Source of the DNA: Candidatus Margulisiibacteriota bacterium
GTDB lineage: Bacteria; Margulisbacteria; Termititenacia; Termititenacales; Termititenacaceae
DNA length: 8,961 nucleotides
NCBI GenBank assembly: GCA_031279305.1
Contig: JAITIS010000066.1
Span: 1-8,961, forward strand
Direction of reading: 5' to 3'
The position numbers and the translations under genes were made by a program. Numbering within the stretch: position 1 is the first letter of the stretch; the number at the start of each line of letters is the position of its first letter. The notes under the pieces are model-generated. The model was given only the letters and a program-made list of their open reading frames with translations, did no database searches and was not told where the DNA came from. Positions 1 through 4,989 of the stretch are shown here, in pieces.

Positions 1-108
1 TTCTTTGCCCTTGAGATACTCTTGACCGGGCGTCAGCGCGCCGGTCGTCGTGTTCGTGGTGGTTGTCGAGTTGTCATTGTCCGGTGTCTTATATTTGTAG
101 CGCGCCAT
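1..108 (-). CDS. 5' part of an unrecognised Thr/Asn-rich protein, cut by the left edge
   Basis: An ATG at 108-106 on the minus strand opens 36 codons that run without a stop to the window edge. A purine-rich Shine-Dalgarno-like stretch (AGGGGGGG, complement of 113-120) stands just ahead of it, and a good minus-strand promoter candidate lies about 110 bases upstream at 217-244. The visible N-terminus begins MARYKYKTPDND and continues with a run of Thr and Asn residues followed by TPGQEYLKGKE. There is no signal peptide or membrane segment; the start is basic and polar, and the Thr/Asn run looks like a flexible linker. I do not recognise the protein and no function can be given. The gene diverges from the XRE regulator at 340, so the regulator might control it, but only position suggests this. 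The main doubt is whether a 36-codon open stretch is a gene at all; promoter and ribosome site both favour it. Confidence 0.5.
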   Translation of the reverse strand, partial: MARYKYKTPDNDNSTTTTNTTTGALTPGQEYLKGKE

Positions 109-216
109 TATGCCCCCCCTAACTCACCGCAAACACTAATTTTTACCCCTACTCTAAAACTAGTCCCGTCAAATCAGCCAAGCCCTGAAATCAGTCTTAA
201 TCTTTTTGTGTTGCAC

Positions 217-244
217 ATTATACAGCATATTTTGTCTAAAGCAA
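217..244 (-). promoter_or_regulatory. Candidate sigma-70 type promoter for the left-edge gene
   Basis: Read on the minus strand, a perfect -10 hexamer TATAAT (222-217) is preceded after 16 bases by TTGCTT (244-239), which matches three of six positions of the -35 consensus. Transcription would start near position 210 and leave a leader of about 100 bases before the ATG at 108. The surrounding sequence is AT-rich. The -35 element overlaps the left edge of the inverted repeat at 243-261, so a protein bound there could block this promoter. The perfect -10 box is the strong part of the evidence; the -35 is weak. Confidence 0.4.
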
Positions 245-261
245 TACTATATTTAAGTATT
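243..261. repeat. Inverted repeat AATACT-N7-AGTATT, possible operator half of the divergent region
   Basis: The arms AATACT (243-248) and AGTATT (256-261) are exact reverse complements separated by seven bases. The repeat lies between the divergent left-edge gene and the XRE regulator and touches the -35 element of the minus-strand promoter. XRE-family regulators usually bind short dyads near their own gene, so an operator is a reasonable guess. In AT-rich DNA a six-base dyad can also arise by chance. Confidence 0.25.
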
Positions 262-267
262 TGTTAT

Positions 268-279
268 TTGCTATAGCAA
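268..279. promoter_or_regulatory. Perfect 12-base palindrome TTGCTATAGCAA, candidate regulator-binding site
   Basis: TTGCTATAGCAA equals its own reverse complement. It sits 60 bases ahead of the regulator's start codon. Its right half with flank (AGCAATA, 275-281) recurs exactly at 240-246, where it overlaps the -35 element of the minus-strand promoter. A palindrome plus a repeated half-site about 35 bases (between three and four helical turns) apart is what a dimeric autoregulator would use. No convincing plus-strand promoter was found around it: TTGCTA at 268 is followed 17 bases later only by the poor -10 GAATAA. Confidence 0.35.
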
Positions 280-339
280 TATATGCCGCAGAATAAAAAT
301 ATTTAGAATTAAACACAGCCAAACTGGAGGATATATTCT

Positions 340-729
340 ATGGATAATGACGGCGCGGACTTACGTCAAGTTTTAGCAGGCAGGATTAACCGGCTATTAA
401 AACTGCGCGGACTAAGCATCGAAAAAGCGTCCATAGAAGCAGAGCTGGAATACTCTAATTTCTATTACATAACCAAAGGCAAAAAGATGCCTCGCGTGGA
501 TACCCTGCTCAAGATCGCCAGAGGCTTGAATGTTCCGCCGGAATATTTTTTGCGCGATATGCCGCTCAAAATCGGCAGACAACCTAAACCAAAAGACAAT
601 TTACTGCTGAACAAAATCTTAGGCGAGTTAAACAGGCTGGATCAATCAGCCAAAACCTTTTTGCTCAAAACACTTAAGCTATATAATCGGCAGAAACAGC
701 CTGCTTTGCGGCTAAAAAGACGCGGCTAA
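340..729 (+). CDS. XRE-family helix-turn-helix DNA-binding protein
   Basis: The 129-residue protein has a Cro/C1-type helix-turn-helix over about residues 9-70. The usual landmarks are visible: a first helix ending RINRLLKLRGLS, a recognition region around ELEYSNFYYITKGKKMP, and the closing pattern TLLKIARGLNVPPEYFL. A basic linker (residues 76-86) leads to a predicted helical tail (about 87-117) of the kind that often mediates dimerisation, then a very basic end (RLKRRG). The start is well supported by GGAGG at 326-330, nine bases ahead of the ATG. It is the only complete gene on the plus strand. It most likely acts as a cytoplasmic transcriptional regulator of itself or of the divergent left-edge gene, since palindromes occupy the shared upstream region; the target is inferred. 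Its TAA (727-729) overlaps the stop codon of the convergent small gene, whose product shows a similar helical motif. There is no peptidase or sensor domain, so no ligand can be suggested. Confidence 0.85.
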   Translation: MDNDGADLRQVLAGRINRLLKLRGLSIEKASIEAELEYSNFYYITKGKKMPRVDTLLKIARGLNVPPEYFLRDMPLKIGRQPKPKDNLLLNKILGELNRLDQSAKTFLLKTLKLYNRQKQPALRLKRRG

Positions 730-929
730 AATATATTTTTGGAATTCAGAATCGCTTTGGCCCGCCGCAAAACCGCAAAATCCTCTATTTTATTCAGCAG
801 GTTTTGCAAAATAAATAAACGATGTTGCGCATCCGCTTCACGCACCAGTTCTAGCAATAAATTTTTGGATTGCTCGGCATACCCGGTATTTAGCCGCGGT
901 CCGACCGCGCTGGTAATATTTCTCTCCAT
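726..929 (-). CDS. Small 67-residue protein of unknown function, last gene of the long operon
   Basis: I do not recognise this protein. It starts at an ATG (929-927) with a good GGAG ribosome site (complement of 936-939) six bases upstream. It begins 19 bases after the stop of the YqeY-like gene, so it is probably cotranscribed with it. The product has a polar first 20 residues and is then almost entirely amphipathic helix (residues 21-62), with no cysteines, signal peptide or membrane segment. Residues 24-48 carry the pattern LxELxR-x2-D-x3-RLFILxxLL. The C-terminal helix of the convergent XRE regulator has a similar one (LGELxRLDxxxKTFLLxxL, residues 94-112), hinting at a shared dimerisation helix. 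The overlap of the two stop codons (726-729) is unusual. The opposite-strand open frame here lacks comparable support. Confidence 0.6.
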   Translation of the reverse strand: MERNITSAVGPRLNTGYAEQSKNLLLELVREADAQHRLFILQNLLNKIEDFAVLRRAKAILNSKNIF

Positions 930-948
930 AACCCTCTCCCTTTATATT

Positions 949-1383
949 TTAGGCCAGCAGTTTATTTAGAATATCCCTGACCACCGCGCCGTCGGCCTGA
1001 CCGCCGAGTTTGGCTAGAGAAGTCTTCATCAAAAGGCCAAACTTCGTTTTGTCTTTGCCGATTTCGGCTGCCACCGCTTTTACCACACTCTCTATTTGTT
1101 CGGCGCTTAACTCTGGAGGCAAAAATTCTTTAACGATAATCAGCTCCGCTTCGGTGGCCGCGGCCAGTTCGGTTTTGCCGGTTTTTCCGGCAATATCCAG
1201 CGTCTCATTCAACTGCTTGGCGTAGCCGCGGATAATTTTTACGCCCTCGTCTTCTGTCACCTCGCCGCGGGCGTTGACATTCAATATCTTGGCTTTGAGC
1301 ATCCGCACCACATCCAGCCGCCGCTGATTTTTAGCTTTCAGCGCGGTTTTTATTTCATTATTCAGCCGCTCGACTATAGTCAT
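949..1383 (-). CDS. yqeY: GatB/YqeY domain protein
   Basis: The 144-residue protein fits the stand-alone YqeY family, usually near 150 residues, which resembles the tRNA-binding tail of the GatB subunit of Asp/Glu-tRNA amidotransferase. Landmarks are the N-terminal helix with RLDVVRMLKAKILN (residues 22-35), the central EFLPPELSAEQIE segment, and the C-terminal GGQADGAVVRDILNKLL, the conserved G-x-ADG-x-x-V element. YqeY proteins are suspected to bind tRNA or assist translation, but no activity is firmly established, so none is claimed. The start has a strong GGAGGA site three bases ahead of the ATG that reaches into the end of glyS; the genes are only nine bases apart, so translation is probably coupled. 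Position next to glyS fits a role around tRNA. Confidence 0.88.
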   Translation of the reverse strand: MTIVERLNNEIKTALKAKNQRRLDVVRMLKAKILNVNARGEVTEDEGVKIIRGYAKQLNETLDIAGKTGKTELAAATEAELIIVKEFLPPELSAEQIESVVKAVAAEIGKDKTKFGLLMKTSLAKLGGQADGAVVRDILNKLLA

Positions 1384-1392
1384 AATTCCTCC

Positions 1393-3402
1393 TCACAGCG
1401 CTATCTTAGTATAATCTGCCGTTGCTTTGAATAGTTTATCAATTTCCCGCAAAAGCGCCAAATAAGCATTTTTTTGTTTTTCGTCTTTATCCATCACCAG
1501 AATTTTTTCAAATAAATCCGCGACCGGCATTATAAACTCCGCGGCAGCCGCTTTGTTTTTCCATAATTTTAAGAGCGTTTGAGCCTGGGGTTTTTGCAGC
1601 AAAGTCTCCTGTTCCGCTGTCAAGCCGCCGGGATATTGGCCAGCGATATTATTCACGCGCACCGCGGTCTCGATAAATTTTCTGTCTTTTTTCTGCCGCG
1701 CAACCAGAGCGGCAGCGGCAATAGTCTTAAAAATATCCTCGGATCCCGCCGCCAGCACCGCCTCGATGACATCATAGGCATACTGCATTTCCTGCAAAAC
1801 ATTTTTGACGCGCAGCTGAAAAAACCGCAAAATATCCCGCCGCAGATCCGGTCTGGCCTGAAGCAGTTCCAAGGCATAGGCAATCAGAGCCGGCAAATCT
1901 ATATCCAGCCGCAGGGTCTGGATTAGCGTGACCACGCCCTGCGCGGCGCGGCGCAAAGCGTAAGGATCAGCCGAGCTGGTCGGCAGCAAACCGGCGGAAA
2001 AACAAGAGGCCAGCGAGTCTGTTTTGTCAGCAATAGCAACCAGCGCGGAAATCAGAGACACTTGCGCAATATCATCGCCGGCATAGCGCGGCTTCCAGTG
2101 GTCAAGCGCGGCCTCCGCCACCACGGGATTTTCTCCAGCCGCGGCGGCGTAATGCCGCCCCATTATGCCCTGCAGCTCGGGAAACTCGTAGACCATTTTA
2201 GAATTCAGATCCGCTTTGGCCAGCAATGCCGCGCGGGAAACCAGTTTTTTTTGGCCGGCCGGAAATTTCAAGCGGTCTGCCAGATATTCCGCCAGCGCCA
2301 CGATACGCTCTATTTTTTGGTAAATCGTGCCGATTTTTTCCTGATAGATAACTTTTTTTAGGCCTTCCAGCATTTTTTCCAGAGGAGTTTTCACATCTTC
2401 CTCATAAAAAAATTTTGCGTCCTCCAGTCTGGCGGTCACGACTTTGACATTGCCGGCAATAATATTCTGCAGGGATTTTTTATGCACATTATTGGCAATC
2501 AAAATAAAGTATCTGGTCAATTTGCCCTGTTTATCGAGCAAGGGAAAATATTTTTGGTTTTTCTGCATAGTGGCGATGAGGCATTCCTGCGGAATAGAGA
2601 GATATTTGCCGTCAATCTCCGCCAGCGCCGCCGCCGGATACTCGTTGATATAAACCACTTCCGCCAGCACGGCTTCATCCAGCACCGCAGCCAATCCGCG
2701 CTCATTTTCGATCTGTTTGATCTGCGCGAGGATCATATCACGGCGCAGACGCTGATCAGCGCAGACTTTATGTTTTTCCAGAACGCCCAGATAATCCGCC
2801 GGTTTTTTAATATCTATTTCGACATTAGAAAAAAATCGGTGGCCGCGCGAACGCCGGCCAGAACGTATGCCGGCAAATTCAAAATCCAGCGTCTCCGCAT
2901 CCAGCAGAGCCACCAGCCAGTGCACGGGACGGATGAACTGTATGTCCAGAGCGCCCCAGCGCATCGCCACAGGCAAATACAGAGAGGCATACAGCGGGCC
3001 GGCCAAAAATTCCCGCAGGATCTCTCCGGCGCCGCGGCCTTTTTTATCCAGCACGGCATAGAGATATTCAAATCCGCCAAAATCTTTTTTTTGGATGTCC
3101 GCTTCAGTTAAATTATTTTTTTTGAGAAAACCGGAGCCGGCCGGCGTGAGGCTGCCGTCCGCGGCGTAGGCCGCTTTGACCGGCGGGCCTTTAAGCTCCA
3201 GACGGCGGTCGGCCTGTCTGTCCGCTAAATTTTTGATCAGCACGGCAAGGCGCCGATCTGTGCCGTACACGGATAAATCCTCATAGCTCAAGGCATTGTC
3301 CCGCAAAAGTTTGTCAAACGCGCGCGCGAAACCGTCCTGCATAACGCGGACAAAACGCGCCGGCATTTCTTCCGTGCCTATTTCAAACAAAAAATCCGCC
3401 AT
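1393..3402 (-). CDS. glyS: Glycyl-tRNA synthetase beta subunit
   Basis: This is the tRNA-binding beta subunit of the bacterial alpha2-beta2 glycyl-tRNA synthetase. It recognises tRNA-Gly and works with GlyQ, which activates glycine with ATP. The 669 residues are close to the usual size of about 690. Visible landmarks in order are the N-terminal FEIGTEEMPAR (6-16), MRWG (147-150) and RPVHW (158-162). The HD-like region follows with EFPELQGIMGRHYA (406-419), ADKTDSL (458-464) and DPYALRR (479-485). The C-terminal DALR-type anticodon-binding region has RVNNI (582-586) and FEKILVMDKD (631-640). The ATG is preceded by AGAGGA and gives the canonical N-terminus. The gene follows glyQ after 63 bases, the longest gap in this operon, in which no hairpin or other element was found. 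No frameshift or missing block was noticed. Confidence 0.97.
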   Translation of the reverse strand: MADFLFEIGTEEMPARFVRVMQDGFARAFDKLLRDNALSYEDLSVYGTDRRLAVLIKNLADRQADRRLELKGPPVKAAYAADGSLTPAGSGFLKKNNLTEADIQKKDFGGFEYLYAVLDKKGRGAGEILREFLAGPLYASLYLPVAMRWGALDIQFIRPVHWLVALLDAETLDFEFAGIRSGRRSRGHRFFSNVEIDIKKPADYLGVLEKHKVCADQRLRRDMILAQIKQIENERGLAAVLDEAVLAEVVYINEYPAAALAEIDGKYLSIPQECLIATMQKNQKYFPLLDKQGKLTRYFILIANNVHKKSLQNIIAGNVKVVTARLEDAKFFYEEDVKTPLEKMLEGLKKVIYQEKIGTIYQKIERIVALAEYLADRLKFPAGQKKLVSRAALLAKADLNSKMVYEFPELQGIMGRHYAAAAGENPVVAEAALDHWKPRYAGDDIAQVSLISALVAIADKTDSLASCFSAGLLPTSSADPYALRRAAQGVVTLIQTLRLDIDLPALIAYALELLQARPDLRRDILRFFQLRVKNVLQEMQYAYDVIEAVLAAGSEDIFKTIAAAALVARQKKDRKFIETAVRVNNIAGQYPGGLTAEQETLLQKPQAQTLLKLWKNKAAAAEFIMPVADLFEKILVMDKDEKQKNAYLALLREIDKLFKATADYTKIAL

Positions 3403-3465
3403 AGTTTCCTCTTTGTTATATCCAACCCCATCACTTTTCTCTCTCTTAAAAAAAGGACTGCCCCG

Positions 3466-4359
3466 CTACTGCGCGTGCGCGGCAGAGGGACTGCGTTGCA
3501 GCAGCGGGAAACCCAGTCTCTCCCGTTCCCGCACATACATCTGCGCGCAGGCTTTGGCTAGCTCGCGGATGCGCCCGATGCAGCCGGTGCGCTCCGTCAC
3601 GGAGATCGCGCCGTGCGCATCCAGCAGATTAAAAGTATGCGAACATTTCAGCACTTGATCGTAAGCCGGCAGGACTATTTTATTTTCCAGACAGCGCGCG
3701 GCTTCTTTTTCCGCCAGACTAAAAATCTGCAACAGCATTTCCGTATCCGAAATTTCAAAATTATAGCGGGACTGCTCTTTTTCGTTTTGCAGATAGATCT
3801 GTCCATAAGTGATGCCGTCCGACCACTCGATCTCAAACACCGAATCTCGTCTCTGAATGAACATCGCCAGACGCTCCAGCCCATAGGTAAGCTCTACCGC
3901 CACCGGCTGGAGGTCCAGCCCGCCGCACTGCTGAAAATAAGTAAACTGCGTGACTTCCATACCGTCGAGCCAGACCTCCCAGCCTACGCCCCAAGCGCCG
4001 AGCGTCGGCGACTCCCAGTTGTCCTCGACAAAACGGATATCGTGTTCCTCCGGCATTATGCCGATCGTCCGCAGGCTGTCCAGATACAGCTCCTGCGCCT
4101 CCAGCGGCGAGGGCTTGAGAATAACCTGATATTGAAAATAATGCTGCAAGCGGTTGGGATTTTCGCCGTAGCGTCCGTCCGTCGGGCGGCGCGAAGGCTC
4201 GACATACGCAGTGTTCCACGGCTCCGGGCCCAGCACGCGCAAAAAAGTCGCGGGGTTCATCGTGCCGGCGCCTTTTTCAATGTCATAGGGCTGAAGCAGA
4301 ATACAGCCTCTATCCGCCCAGTAGCTCTGCAATTTCAAAATCATTTGCTGGAAATTCAT
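3466..4359 (-). CDS. glyQ: Glycyl-tRNA synthetase alpha subunit
   Basis: GlyQ is the catalytic subunit of the bacterial alpha2-beta2 glycyl-tRNA synthetase and forms glycyl-adenylate in the cytoplasm. The 297-residue length is normal. Nearly every family signature is visible: the start QQMILKLQSYWADRGC (4-19), PSRRPTDGRYGENPNR (55-70), HDIRFVEDNWESPTLGAWG (106-124), EVTQFTYFQQ (135-144) and ELTYGLERL (156-164), the class II motif region. The end (QRSPSAAHAQ) is a short non-conserved tail. The start matches the family, but there is no clear Shine-Dalgarno sequence before it. The ATG lies 12 bases after the uracil-DNA glycosylase stop and in the same reading frame, so translation may depend on ribosomes terminating just upstream. 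No T-box leader is present, as expected for an internal operon gene. Confidence 0.97.
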   Translation of the reverse strand: MNFQQMILKLQSYWADRGCILLQPYDIEKGAGTMNPATFLRVLGPEPWNTAYVEPSRRPTDGRYGENPNRLQHYFQYQVILKPSPLEAQELYLDSLRTIGIMPEEHDIRFVEDNWESPTLGAWGVGWEVWLDGMEVTQFTYFQQCGGLDLQPVAVELTYGLERLAMFIQRRDSVFEIEWSDGITYGQIYLQNEKEQSRYNFEISDTEMLLQIFSLAEKEAARCLENKIVLPAYDQVLKCSHTFNLLDAHGAISVTERTGCIGRIRELAKACAQMYVRERERLGFPLLQRSPSAAHAQ

Positions 4360-4371
4360 TTGGCGTTTATA

Positions 4372-4962
4372 TTAGCACTTTTCCAATTTTTTGTACTCCA
4401 GCGCGGATTTGACCGCCTTGAGGTCCTGCCAAGTCTGCCATTTGGGCGATCCGGCTTCCGAGGATGGATAGCGCAGTAAATACGATGGATGAAAAATAAT
4501 CAGCGCGTCAACGCCCTCGCAGGTCACCCACTTGCCGCGCTCTTTGGTAATGCCGCGCAGATTGTCGCCCAGCATACCCCGCATCGCCGTGGAACCGGCC
4601 AGCACGATGATTTTCGGCCGCACCAGCTTGATCTGACTTTTCAGCCAGTGCATACAGGCGCTCATTTCTGTTTTTTCCGGCGGACGGTTATTGGGCGGCC
4701 GGCATTTGCAAATATTGGCGATATAGGCGTCCGTATCTCTATTGATGTTTACCGCGGACAGCATCTTGGTCAGCAACTGTCCGGCGCGTCCGACAAAAGG
4801 CTCGCCCTGCTCGTCCTCATCAGCGCCCGGCGCTTCGCCGATGACCATCAAATCGCAGGGCGCCGGCCCGGCGCCAAAAACCACCTGTTTACGCTGGGCG
4901 GACAGAGGACAGGCGGCGCATTGTAGGCATTCAGCCCGGAGTTCTTCATAAGCGGAAGACAT
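4372..4962 (-). CDS. udg: Type 4 uracil-DNA glycosylase with an iron-sulfur cluster
   Basis: The enzyme removes uracil from DNA, the first step of base-excision repair after cytosine deamination or dUTP misincorporation. The 196-residue protein shows the family 4 catalytic motif GEAPGADEDEQGEPFVGRAG (42-61), with Glu43 in the position typical of this family, and the C-terminal motif HPSYLLR (158-164). The four expected [4Fe-4S] ligands are C15 and C18 (CxxC), C87 in KCRPPNNRPP, and C103, with the 16-residue spacing of the last two as in characterised thermophile enzymes. Additional cysteines (C12, C36, C85, C148) are present. An in-frame TAA only four codons before the ATG rules out a longer start; the ribosome site is weak (GGTAAG). 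It lies 27 bases after the glutamate synthase fusion gene and 12 bases before glyQ. Type 4 enzymes are common in thermophiles, archaea and many anaerobic bacteria, so this alone does not indicate heat tolerance. Confidence 0.93.
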   Translation of the reverse strand: MSSAYEELRAECLQCAACPLSAQRKQVVFGAGPAPCDLMVIGEAPGADEDEQGEPFVGRAGQLLTKMLSAVNINRDTDAYIANICKCRPPNNRPPEKTEMSACMHWLKSQIKLVRPKIIVLAGSTAMRGMLGDNLRGITKERGKWVTCEGVDALIIFHPSYLLRYPSSEAGSPKWQTWQDLKAVKSALEYKKLEKC

Positions 4963-4989
4963 ACGGTTATCTTACCAAAAAGCTGATGG

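Noticed and set aside
22..276. Plus-strand open frame of 84 codons at the left end
   Set aside because: It has no ribosome site, is Arg-rich where it mirrors the minus-strand gene, and then crosses AT-rich intergenic DNA including the candidate promoter and palindromes.
660..725. Possible terminator hairpin for the minus-strand operon inside the end of the regulator gene
   Set aside because: The only stem found (GCAG with CTGC) is four base pairs long and has no following U-run in a suitable place.
739..969. Plus-strand open frame opposite the small gene
   Set aside because: It has no ribosome site and mirrors the minus-strand gene, which has GGAG and lies directly behind yqeY.
2482..3111. 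Plus-strand 209-codon open frame inside glyS
   Set aside because: It is antisense to strongly conserved GlyS sequence, and its composition (many His, Gln, Arg) is that of a shadow frame.
3403..3465. Possible regulatory element or terminator in the 63-base gap between glyQ and glyS
   Set aside because: There is no stable hairpin with a U-tract; only a purine-rich stretch and the glyS ribosome site are visible.
3613..4479. Plus-strand 288-codon open frame across glyQ and the end of udg
   Set aside because: It is antisense to unmistakable GlyQ motifs and has no family resemblance of its own.
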